The notes beneath the pieces were generated by a model. It saw only the letters and a list, made by a program, of their open reading frames with translations. It had not been told where the DNA came from and did not search any database. Positions 27,572-35,555 of a stretch of DNA of 47,700 bases are shown piece after piece. The position numbers and the translations under genes were made by a program. The stretch's first letter is position 1. Each line of letters opens with the position of its first letter. This DNA comes from Caulobacteraceae bacterium (GTDB taxonomy: Bacteria; Pseudomonadota; Alphaproteobacteria; Caulobacterales; Aquidulcibacteraceae), in NCBI GenBank assembly GCA_016703335.1, contig JADJCG010000024.1, positions 1-47,700 of the forward strand, in the 5' to 3' direction.

Positions 27572-28185
27572 ACGCCGTGCACCAGCGCGACGATCGCCGC
27601 GCGTAAGCGATCCCAGTGCGCGTCTTCGCGAAGCGGCATGCCTGAGAACTCGCCGTTTGCAGCGGCTGAGACGACAAGCTGCTGAACCGCGGCCACGATG
27701 ATCGCGTTGATCGCCGGCGCGTCCACGCCGACGGGCGGCTGTAGCGCGCCGCGCATTTCAAACATCCACATCCCCATGCGCTTTGCGCGCGCGGCGATGA
27801 GACGTTTCACGAGCGGCGAGGGCGACGCCGCTTCCCACGCATTGATCTGCTGCATGAGCCGGTCGCGGCGGAGCAGGTCGAGTAGGCCAAGCGCCAAGCG
27901 GCGCATCAATTCGCCATAGGTGCGCGGCGCGGGCGTTGAGAGTGGTTTCAGGTCCTCACTGAGCGTCGCAGCGAGATCGGCGCCGATCGCGTCCGCCAAT
28001 CCGTCGAGGCCGCCGTAATAGCGATAGATGAGTTGCTTATCGCAGCAGGCGCGCCGGGCGATGGCGTTGACGCCGAAATTGGCGAAGCCCTCCTCGGCCA
28101 GCACTTCTTTGGCGGCAGCCAAAATGAGTTGCTCGGTCGCTTCACGGTCGCGTCCGCGCGCGGGGGGCGGGGGTGGTTTGGGCAT
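27559..28185 (-). CDS. TetR/AcrR-family transcriptional regulator
   Basis: 208-aa repressor. The N-terminal helix-turn-helix domain reads ILAAAKEVLAEEGFANFGVN, then AIARRACCDKQLIYRYYGGL, typical of TetR with a Cys pair in the recognition region. The C-terminal ligand domain is helical and unclassified. I start it at ATG 28185 (MPKPPPPPARGRDREATEQ); the frame extends to 28269 but that would put the start within the operator region. It is divergent from the DUF4386 gene, and two palindromes lie between them, so it very probably controls that gene and itself. Confidence 0.9.
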   Translation of the reverse strand: MPKPPPPPARGRDREATEQLILAAAKEVLAEEGFANFGVNAIARRACCDKQLIYRYYGGLDGLADAIGADLAATLSEDLKPLSTPAPRTYGELMRRLALGLLDLLRRDRLMQQINAWEAASPSPLVKRLIAARAKRMGMWMFEMRGALQPPVGVDAPAINAIIVAAVQQLVVSAAANGEFSGMPLREDAHWDRLRAAIVALVHGVYAD

Positions 28186-28234
28186 CGCTCCTAAGCCGTC
28201 TTTGACCTGTTCGGGACTGTCTTCCAGAAAAATA

Positions 28235-28248
28235 TCACCGCCTGGTGA
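28235..28248. promoter_or_regulatory. Putative TetR operator, imperfect palindrome
   Basis: TCACC-GCCT-GGTGA, two perfect five-base arms around four bases, in the divergent intergenic region between the TetR regulator and the DUF4386 gene. It repeats the arms of the perfect palindrome at 28266-28279; the two centres are 31 bases apart, three helical turns. Binding by the neighbouring regulator is inferred. Confidence 0.7.
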
Positions 28249-28265
28249 CTTTTTTGCTTGCGAAG

Positions 28266-28279
28266 TCACCGGCCGGTGA
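28266..28279. promoter_or_regulatory. Putative TetR operator, perfect palindrome
   Basis: TCACCGGCCGGTGA is a perfect 14-base inverted repeat, 32 bases before the DUF4386 start at 28311. A further TCACC half site occurs at 28291-28295. Same arms as the site at 28235. Confidence 0.75.
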
Positions 28280-28310
28280 TAAATATCATGTCACCAGATG
28301 GAGACAAAAG

Positions 28311-29033
28311 ATGGCTGAGCAAGTTCTGACAGATGCCCCGCGACCCTTCGCCGGCGCGGCAGCGATCGCGGTGGCTATCGGCTTCAACGTGCCGTTCGCG
28401 ATCTTGGGCGCGACTTTCGACTATCCGGACGTGTTGCGCCGGCCCGCTGGCGAAGTGCTCGATCTCTTCGCGCAGGGCGGGGCGCCGCTCATCCTGACGT
28501 GGCATGCCTTCGCGATCTCGGCCCTCGCGCTTGCACCGCTGGCTTTCGCCCTGACGCTGACACGCAAACGCGTCGCCGAAGCGCCGGGCCTCGCAATTGG
28601 CGCGGCAATCGCCGGCGCGCTCTCGGCGCTGGCGCAGGCGATCGGTTTGTGGCGCTGGGTGTTCGTCGTGCCTGGCCTGGCGCGCGTGCACACCGATGCC
28701 GCCGCGAGCGAGGAAACCAAGCACGCGGCCGAACGCACCTTCGATCTCATCAATCAGTACGGCGGCGTCGCGATCGGCGAACACTTGGGTCAGATGCTGT
28801 TGGCGATCTTCGTTGTGTGCCTCAGTGCGTTGCAATGGCGTGAGCGCAAGCTCGTGAGCGGTGGCTTGGGCCTGGTAACGGCAGCTGCAATCGTTGTCGG
28901 CACGTGTGAGGGTCTGATGCTGGCGGTTGGGCAATCAGGGGAGGCATTCGCCTTGGTGACGATCGCGGGTTTCGTCGGCTTGACGCTGTGGTTGATCGCA
29001 ACCGGCATCGGCACGATCCGCGGCGCGCGCTAG
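28311..29033 (+). CDS. DUF4386-type integral membrane protein
   Basis: 240-aa membrane protein with about six hydrophobic segments. The opening AGAAAIAVAIGFNVPFAILG, then FDYPDVLRRPAGEVLDLF and the later LINQYGGVAIGEHLGQML are typical of the DUF4386 family, whose function is unknown. ATG 28311 follows GGAGACAAAAG. Transcription is probably repressed by the divergent TetR protein through the two palindromes upstream. The beta-lactamase-like gene follows after 10 bases and may be in the same operon. Confidence 0.82.
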   Translation: MAEQVLTDAPRPFAGAAAIAVAIGFNVPFAILGATFDYPDVLRRPAGEVLDLFAQGGAPLILTWHAFAISALALAPLAFALTLTRKRVAEAPGLAIGAAIAGALSALAQAIGLWRWVFVVPGLARVHTDAAASEETKHAAERTFDLINQYGGVAIGEHLGQMLLAIFVVCLSALQWRERKLVSGGLGLVTAAAIVVGTCEGLMLAVGQSGEAFALVTIAGFVGLTLWLIATGIGTIRGAR

Positions 29034-29043
29034 GAGAGATCCC

Positions 29044-30189
29044 ATGTTCACGAGACGCGATTTTTCTCTCGCTGTCGGCGCCGGTGGTTTGATGCTCGGC
29101 GGATGCGCAAGCGCAGGCAGCCGCCCTGATATGCCGGCGACGCCCGCGGCGACATCACCGTTGAGCGAAGCCATGTCAGGAACGGCCGTGCCCGGCATGG
29201 CGGCGATCGTCATTCGTAACTTCAGTGTCGAGACCGAGTATTTTTCCGGCGTCCGAGCCGTGGGCTCGCCAGCGATGGTGGCGCCAAACGATCGCTGGCA
29301 CCTCGGCTCTGACGGCAAGACGATAGCAGCAGCCTTGGTTGCGAAGCTCGTCGATGCCGGTGTGTTGTCGTGGGAGCGGCCGCTGTCGGACATGCTCCCG
29401 ATCTCGCGACGCGCCTATCCAGGCCGCCTATCGCGGCGTGACTTTACCTGATCTGCTTTCGCATCGCTCGGGTCTGCCTGAGAACATATCCGACCTGGAT
29501 TTCTTCATGGCGTTCCACGCCGACACCGCGTCGCCAACGGCGCAACGCCTGCGCTACATCGATCGCTGTCTGCAAGAGGCGCCAGTCGGGCCGGCGCGCG
29601 TGGTGAGAGTTCCTACTCAAACACCGGCTTTATTATCGCTGCCGCGTGCGCCGAGCACGCGACAGGACGCGCGTTCGAAGATATGATCGTGCGCGAAGTT
29701 TTCGACCCGCTCGGCATTCACTCAATCAGTTTCGATCAGTTCGGTGGTGCGGGTGAGCCGCAACGCCATGTCGATGGCCGCATCGCCGATCAAGTGAACG
29801 ACGTCAATCCGCGCATGTTCGCGCCGGCCGGCGCAATGCGCATGACATTGCAGGACTGGTCGCGCTTCTGCATCGATCAGATGCAAGGCGAACACGGCCG
29901 CGGGCGTTTGCTGCGTACCGAGACCTATCGCTTCGTCCACGCGCCGCAGGGTGACACGCGCACGGCATTGGGTTGGGGCGCCGCGCCGCATCCGATGAAT
30001 TTGCGCGGTCCGGCGCTTACGCACTCAGGCTCGGACGGCAATTGGTACGCGCTCGTGTGTCTGTTCCCGGAAACCGGCAACGGCGTGTTGGTTGCAGCGA
30101 ATGCGGCTGAGAGCATGCAAGGCGACCAAGCATCAGTCGCTGCGTTGCGCGCGCTTGCTGCGAGTGTTGCTGAACCGTTTGAAGGATAG
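29044..30189 (+). CDS. Serine hydrolase of the beta-lactamase class C/EstB type, exported lipoprotein, two frameshifts
   Basis: Penicillin-binding-protein-like hydrolase. The N-terminus has a twin-arginine-like RRDF and a lipobox LGGC, so it is likely a Tat-exported lipoprotein. Active-site motifs are present across frames: SxxK in LGSDGKTIAAAL, YxN in SSYSNTGFIIAAACAEHATG, and HSG in the KTG position (ALTHSGSDGNWYALVC). The frame shifts near 29425 (resuming AAYRGVTLPDLLSHRSGLPE) and again near 29610. Length after repair is about 380 aa, normal for the family. The substrate cannot be told; many such proteins are esterases or D-Ala-D-Ala peptidases and not resistance enzymes. Confidence 0.85.
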
Positions 30190-30199
30190 GCGAGGCCAG

Positions 30200-32047
30200 T
30201 TAGTCGGCTGGGTTCCAACCCTTCTTCTTTTTGTTTGGCTTGCCTTTCGGCGGTTTTCCGCCTGCAGGATGTTTTCCTGCCGGCGGTTTTCCGCGCCGAG
30301 CGTCCTGCGCCTGACGCTCATTGCGGCCCGGACGCGCTGGGCGGTCGCTGCGTTCTTGCCGGTCAGGCCGGTCTTGGCGTTGCGGACGCTCTGGTCGTTC
30401 TGAACGTTGCGGCCGTTGCGGACGCTCACGCTGATCCGGCTGTGTATCCGTGCGCATCGGCATGGCGACGATGTGCTTCTCAATCCGTCCATCGGCATCG
30501 AGATGCGTGACGCAGCTCTCGATCACTGCAGCGTTGAGTTCGACGTGCGTGACGCGATCTTCGATGCGGATCGTGCCGATGTCGCGCTTGGTGATGCCGC
30601 CAGCTTTGCAGATCATCGGAATGAGCCAGCGCGGCTCGGCTTTCTGGGCGTAACCGACGGTGAGCGTGATCCAGGCGCTTTGGTCAAAGCCCTGAGGGCG
30701 GGGCGCGGGGCGCGCCGGGTTTTGCGCGCTCGCGGGCGCCGCCATGAGATCTTCCGGCGCCGGCTGGCCTTTGCGATAAAGACGCGCGAACGCCGCGGCG
30801 ATCTGATCGACGTCGTGGCGTTGCAGAAGCGCTGAAATGATCGCGCGTTCGTCGTTGGTGATCGGATCGCTCAGCACAGCATCATCGAGCAAGCGTTCTT
30901 GGTCGCGCTTCTTCACGTCGTCCGCCGAAGGCGGTTCGCTCCAGTGCGCTTCGATTTTGGCATCGCGCAGCAAGCGCTCGGTGCGGCGGCGCGCTGGGTA
31001 GGGCACGATGAGAACGCTGGTGCCTTTGCGGCCAGCGCGTCCGGTGCGGCCGCTGCGGTGGAGTAGGCCTTCCGGGTTCTTCGGCAGATCGGCATGGATC
31101 ACCAGATCGAGATCCGGCAGATCGAGGCCGCGTGCGGCAACATCGGTCGCGATGCAAACATTGGCGCGGTGATCACGCAGCGCCTGCAGTGCGTAGGTGC
31201 GCTCCTACTGGCTGAGCTCACCCGAAAGCGCGACGACCGAGAAGCCGCGGTTGCTGAACCGGCTCTGCAGATGCGTAACCGCTGCGCGCGTGCCGCAGAA
31301 CACAAGCGCATTGGCTGCATCGTGATAGCGCAGCACGTTGAAAATCGCGTTCTCGACATCGTGCGCGCCGGTGGTGAGCGCTAGGTACTCGATGTCGGTG
31401 TGCTGCTTGGCCGTGCTGATCGTGTTCACGCGCTGCGCGTCGCGCTGATACTTGCTGGCGAGCGTCGCCATGGAGCGCGGCATTGTCGCCGAGAACATCA
31501 GCGTGCGGCGCTCGGCAGGCGCGGTGTCGAGGATGAATTCGAGTTCCTCGCGGAAGCCGAGATTGAGCATTTCGTCGGCTTCGTCGAGCACGACGGCCTT
31601 CAGGCTCGTGAGCTGGAGCGAGCCGCGGTGAAGGTGATCGACCAATCGCCCAGGCGTGCCGACCACGATGTGAGCGCCGCGATCGAGCGCGCGGCGCTCA
31701 TCACGCGCATCCATGCCGCCGACGCATGAGGCGACCACGCCGCCTGCTTCGGCATAGAGCCACTGGATCTCGGCTTTCACCTGCATCGCCAATTCGCGCG
31801 TCGGCGCGATAATCAGCGCCAGCGGATCGCGCGCTTGTTCGAAGCGATCTTTGCCCGCGAGCAACGTGTGCGCCAGCGCCAAACCGAAGGCGACCGTCTT
31901 GCCGGATCCAGTCTGCGCCGAGACCAGCAGATCGGCATCGCGCAATTCGCTTGCGAGGATAGCTGATTGGACCGGCGTTAACGTTTCATAGCCGCGCTTC
32001 TCGATGGCGCGCGCAAGGGCGGGGACGGTGATGTTGGATAACGGCAT
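30200..32047 (-). CDS. DEAD-box RNA helicase with DbpA-type RNA-binding domain, in-frame amber stop
   Basis: ATP-dependent RNA helicase, probably for ribosome assembly or cold/stress RNA handling. From ATG 32047: Q motif (GYETLTPVQSAIL), Walker A AQTGSGKT, PTREL, TPGR, VLDEADEM and the SAT motif FSATMPRSM. Codon 281 is TAG (complement of 31205-31207), directly after SGELSQ. The same frame then continues ERTYALQALRDHRANVCIAT, DVAARGLDLPDLD and HRSGRTGRAGR, so only one codon is wrong. A DbpA-like RNA-binding domain (PRWLIPMICKAGGITKRDIG) and an Arg/Pro/Lys-rich tail ending KKKKGWNPAD complete about 615 codons. Either a sequencing substitution, a fresh nonsense mutation, or two separately translated halves. 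Confidence 0.9.
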
Positions 32048-32307
32048 GCTGCTCTTCTGACCTGATGCGTATCCCCGCATTCAGGAACAGTGGCAATGGC
32101 GAACACCTAGCGCACTTTCGGTGTCTTTGGGCATCCAAATACGCCGCGTACCCCTGCGGGGCCCGCTTCGCATCTGATTGGGTGAGCTGGTGATGCGCCG
32201 CGTTCGGCTGCTCTCCTAGCTTAGAAATGGTGATCAACGCGTCGCGTTCAAGAATTGCGTGCGAGTGCATTTTGAGGATGGTCGCGCTGCAACGGAGGGG
32301 GCGCCGC

Positions 32308-32700
32308 ATGACCGAATATTACCACGGGACCAAAGCCGATCTGAAACGCGGCGATCTGATCGCGCCGGGCTATGCCTCTAACTACGGCTCGCGAAAAAAA
32401 AGCTGCGTTCGTCTATCTCAGCGCAACTTTGGAGGCCGCGATCTGGGGCGCTGAATTGGCCCAAGGCGAGGACGCGAGCAAATTTACGTCGTCGAACCCG
32501 TTGGCTCATTCGAAGATGATCCGAACCTCACCGACAAGAAATTCCCCGGCAATCCGACGAAGTCTTACCGAACCCGCGATGCACTACGTGTCATCGGCGA
32601 AGTCACCGAATGGCAGGGCCATTCGCCCGAACAGCTTCAGACCATGCACGATCACCTCGCGCGGCTGAAAGAACTCGGCATCGAAGCGATCAATGAGTGA
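32308..32700 (+). CDS. arr: Arr-type rifampin ADP-ribosyltransferase, two frameshifts
   Basis: Small enzyme that transfers ADP-ribose from NAD to rifamycins, giving resistance in other bacteria. Family signatures: MTEYYHGTKADLKRGDLI, PGYASNYGSRKK, AAFVYLSATLEAAIWGAELA, YVVEPVGSFEDDPNLTDKKF, PGNPTKSYRTRDALRVIGEV and EWQGHSPEQLQ. About 130 residues after repair, the usual Arr size. The first break is a run of eight A at 32394-32401, one too many; the second is near 32480. Both suggest sequencing indels. It is a chromosomal Arr, with no integron or transposon features around it. Whether it acts on rifampin is not shown. Confidence 0.88.
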
Positions 32701-32761
32701 CAGGAACAGTCTCGCCAACTGATCAGCGTTTGATTGCGCAGTACAATAGGCGTGTGAGCTT

Positions 32762-33304
32762 TTAAGCCAATTCCTCGAACAAGCTCGGCTCGCATTCGCG
32801 CCAGCCTTCGATCTTCAGCATTTTCAGCTTCGTCTTGATGCCGCCATTGGCGGAAAAGCCGACGAGCTTGTCGTTGGCGCCGACAACGCGGTGGCACGGT
32901 ACAATGATCGCAAACGGATTGCGCCCAAGCGCTTGACCGACAGCGCGTGCGCCATCTGGCTGACCAATCGCGCGGGCGATCTCGCCGTATGTGCGCGTCG
33001 CGCCAGGCGCGATAGCCCGCGTGGTTTCATAAACGCGCGCATTGAACGCCGGCACGCGGCTCATATCGAGTTGCGCGGCGCGCAATGACTTCTTTTCGCC
33101 TTGCAGTAGCGCCGTGATGTCTTCGATAGCGCGCGCGATTTGCTTGGGCGGCTCTTGTTCGTCAGCGTTTGGGCAGAGCCGCATCAGGCGGATGCGCGTG
33201 GCCTCTGGGCTTCGCTCTGGCAGTTGCGCCCCAATGATCCCGCGCGGCCCCCAAGCGAGAGCGCAGCGGCCGATGGCGGTATCAAAAAGCGCGTAGGCGA
33301 ACAT
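32762..33304 (-). CDS. ogt: Methylated-DNA--protein-cysteine methyltransferase (Ogt-like)
   Basis: Suicide DNA-repair protein that moves the methyl group of O6-methylguanine onto its own cysteine. The active-site motif IVPCHRVVGA carries the acceptor Cys137. The preceding helix-turn-helix part reads TYGEIARAIGQPDGARAVGQ, and the C-terminus has KLKMLKIEGW. Length is 180 aa from ATG 33304; the frame extends to 33478 but the extra 58 residues cross the LexA operator and look non-coding. Divergent from imuA, so the LexA site between them may control both. Confidence 0.9.
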   Translation of the reverse strand: MFAYALFDTAIGRCALAWGPRGIIGAQLPERSPEATRIRLMRLCPNADEQEPPKQIARAIEDITALLQGEKKSLRAAQLDMSRVPAFNARVYETTRAIAPGATRTYGEIARAIGQPDGARAVGQALGRNPFAIIVPCHRVVGANDKLVGFSANGGIKTKLKMLKIEGWRECEPSLFEELA

Positions 33305-33364
33305 CTGCAGACGATCTCCACTTTCATTCCGCGCCCGCCTTGCCGAGGGGGACTCACGGGTGTA

Positions 33365-33379
33365 GAACATATAGAGAAC
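33365..33379. promoter_or_regulatory. LexA (SOS) box, alphaproteobacterial direct-repeat type
   Basis: GAAC-ATATAGA-GAAC, a perfect GAAC-N7-GAAC direct repeat (GTTC-N7-GTTC on the other strand), the established LexA site of Caulobacter and other alphaproteobacteria. It ends one base before the imuA ATG at 33380 and lies 61 bases before ogt. On the minus strand a weak CTGGAC-N16-TATATG promoter-like pair overlaps it. LexA binding would block the imuA-imuB-dnaE2 operon and perhaps ogt. Confidence 0.88.
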
Positions 33380-34081
33380 ATGAGTCTTCGTCCAGCCTCC
33401 TTTTGCCTCCCTAAAGGCCCCGCCCAAGATGCTGGGTTCGCGGGAAAGCTCGCCACTATGGCTAGCCAGCCGCTGCATGAAATTGGGCCTTCGGGGCCTG
33501 GGTTCGAAGCATCTGCGTTGGGGTTCACGCTGGCTTTAGCTGCGCACTGGGTAGGGCCCGCGGGCATCTTCTGGGCCGGCGAAGATGCTGCATTCGCCGA
33601 AGAGGGCGCGCCTTACCCTGTCGGCCTCGCACAATACGGCTTGCCACTTGATCGTCTGATCGTCGCGCGCGCGCGAAAGCGAGAAGACGCGCTCTGGGCT
33701 GCCGAACAAGCGCTCGCGGCAACAGGCGCGGTCGTGATCTGCGCGCTCGGCGCTCAAGGCAAACCGCTCGACCTCAAAGCCAGCCGCCGTTTGTTGCTCT
33801 TCGCCGAACGCTACGCGTCGCGCTGTTTGTTGCTGATTCCGGAGAACGGGCCAAGCGCAGCGTGGACGCGCTGGCGCATTGCGCCGGCGCAGAGTGACGC
33901 GGACCGGATGAACTCGGACTGCCGGCCTTTCGCGCCGAACTCACGCGCAACCGCGGCCGGCCCGTCTGGCGCTTCCTTCATCCTAGATTGGAACGCGCAG
34001 GCTTTGCCGCGCGCAGCTGCCTGCGCAGAAAGGCGCGTTGGCTCGCGATCTATCTGCCGCGCCTCGCGACGGATCGTTTGA
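33380..34081 (+). CDS. imuA: ImuA-like SOS mutagenesis protein, frameshifted near its end
   Basis: RecA/SulA-like partner in the ImuA-ImuB-DnaE2 mutasome, which helps translesion synthesis. Family text: QPLHEIGPSGPGFEASALGF, TLALAAHWVGPAGIFWAGED, GLPLDRLIVARARKREDALW and LDLKASRRLLLFAERYASRC. Near the end the frame alternates: ELGLPAFRAELTRNRGRP in one frame (33909-33965), then GASFILDWNAQA in the original, so two indels are likely, and the true stop probably lies near 34030 at the imuB start. ATG 33380 abuts the LexA box; ATG 33458 is an alternative that leaves room for a leader. The start at 33140 in the same frame is rejected because it runs through ogt. Confidence 0.82.
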   Translation: MSLRPASFCLPKGPAQDAGFAGKLATMASQPLHEIGPSGPGFEASALGFTLALAAHWVGPAGIFWAGEDAAFAEEGAPYPVGLAQYGLPLDRLIVARARKREDALWAAEQALAATGAVVICALGAQGKPLDLKASRRLLLFAERYASRCLLLIPENGPSAAWTRWRIAPAQSDADRMNSDCRPFAPNSRATAAGPSGASFILDWNAQALPRAAACAERRVGSRSICRASRRIV

Positions 34082-35555
34082 GCGGTGCCGGGCGCGGGCC
34101 GTCCGATGATCGGCCGCTCGCGATTTATGCCAAAGAAGGCGGCGCTTATCAGCTGACAGGGCGTCGATACGCGCGCAAGCGCGCTGGGCTTGCGCTTGGC
34201 GATGTCGCTTGCGGATGCGCGCGCGATCCAGCCGAAATTGGAAGCCGTAGAGGCTGAGCCTGAAGAGGATGCGCGCACGCTCGATAATGTCGCCGCGTGG
34301 TGCGAGCGCTTTACGCCGATTGTTGTGCTCGACCCGCCCGAAGGCCTGTTTCTCGACATCACCGGTTGCGGTCATCTTTTCGGCGGTGAAGAAAAGCTGC
34401 GCGCCGAAGTCGTCACGCGACTACATGCGCAAGGCTTTGCGCGCGCCGCCATCGCGCCAACGCCAGGCGCGGCATGGGCGTTCGCGCTCACAAGCGCTAG
34501 GTGCGCATTTACGCGAGCTTGAGCTTCCTTGGAGACGAGCCTCGCCGCCTCTGCCCGTGGAAGCTTTGCGCCTCGATCCCCATGCGGCTGCGTTGCTGCG
34601 ACGTCTTGGGACTGAAAACAATCGGCCAAATTCAAGATGCGCCGCGCTGCGTCGTTCACGGCGCGCGCCGGCGAGCGCGCCATGCTGCGGCTCGATCAAG
34701 CGCTTGGCCGCGCGCAGGAAGCGTTGACCCGCCGCCGTCCGCCGCCGTGTTCGCGCTCCGCCGTTTCTGGAACCGATCTTTACCACGGACGCGATCATGC
34801 AGGTGACGCAGGATCTCTGTGGTGATGCGGTTGAGAAGCTCGACGTGCGCGGGGCGGGCGTTTTGCGGGCGGAGTTGGTGCTGTTCGGCGTCGATGGGCG
34901 CGATCGTATAATCGGCGTGAACGTGTCCAAGCCGTTGCGCGAAGTGAAGCCGTTGATGCGGCTCTTCCGCGAGAAGTTGAACGTCGTTGGCGAAAATTTC
35001 GACGCGGAGTTTGGCTTTGAAGCCGCGCGCCTGGATGTCGTGCACTTGGCGCCGATCGATGAAACGCAGCGCGAACCTGGTCTTCCGTCGAAGCAGGCTG
35101 GCAAGCTCCGAGCAGATCAGCTGCGTTGTCGATATTCTGAGTTCTCGGCTTGGGCGCCAAACGTGTGGTGCGCCCGCAATTGCATGAAGATCACGCGCCT
35201 GGAGCGCGCGGCGGCGTGGCGCTCGGCGCAAAGTGAGTATGAAACAAATCCGCAAAGCCTCCGCAGATGGCGTGCAGCGCCGGCCGATCCTTGTTTTCGC
35301 CGGCGCAACCGATCGAAGCGCTGGCCACCGTCCCTGACGGCCCGCCGATCCGCTTCCGCTGGCGGCGCGTGACGCGTGAAGTGGTGCGGGCGGAAGGGCC
35401 CGGAGCGCATCAGCGGCGATTGGACGGAGCGGAGATCACCCGCGATTATTATCGCGTCGAAGACAACCAAGGCCGCCGTTACTGGCTCTACCAGGAAGGC
35501 TCTACGGCGAAAGCGAAACGCGCCGCGCTGGTTCGTGCACGGGCTGTTCGCATGA
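34030..35555 (+). CDS. imuB: ImuB, catalytically inactive Y-family polymerase homologue, several frameshifts
   Basis: Y-family DNA polymerase-like hub that bridges ImuA, DnaE2 and the beta clamp. Conserved segments occur in different frames: ARWLAIYLPRLATDRL (34033), LGMSLADARAIQPKLEAVEA (34190), WCERFTPIVVLDPPEGLFLD followed by ITGCGHLFGGEEKL, LDPHAAALLRRLG, FTARAGERAMLRLDQALGRA and FRWRRVTREVVRAEGP. At least five frame changes are needed. No ATG is visible at the start near 34030. The end is clear: the frame ending WFVHGLFA stops at TGA 35553-35555 and overlaps the dnaE2 ATG. A clamp-binding motif could not be placed because of the breaks. Confidence 0.82.

Noticed and set aside
28291..28295. 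Third TetR operator
   Set aside because: Only a TCACC half site is present without a matching GGTGA arm at the right distance.
30407..30835. Plus-strand open frame opposite the helicase tail
   Set aside because: It is a shadow of the Arg/Pro-rich repeat tail of the helicase and shows no independent coding signal.
33140..33379. N-terminal extension of imuA starting at 33140
   Set aside because: It overlaps the opposite-strand ogt gene and the LexA box; the family N-terminus begins near 33380 or later.
33305..33478. N-terminal extension of ogt to 33478
   Set aside because: The added residues cross the LexA operator and the imuA coding region, and Ogt proteins begin near residue 59 of that frame.
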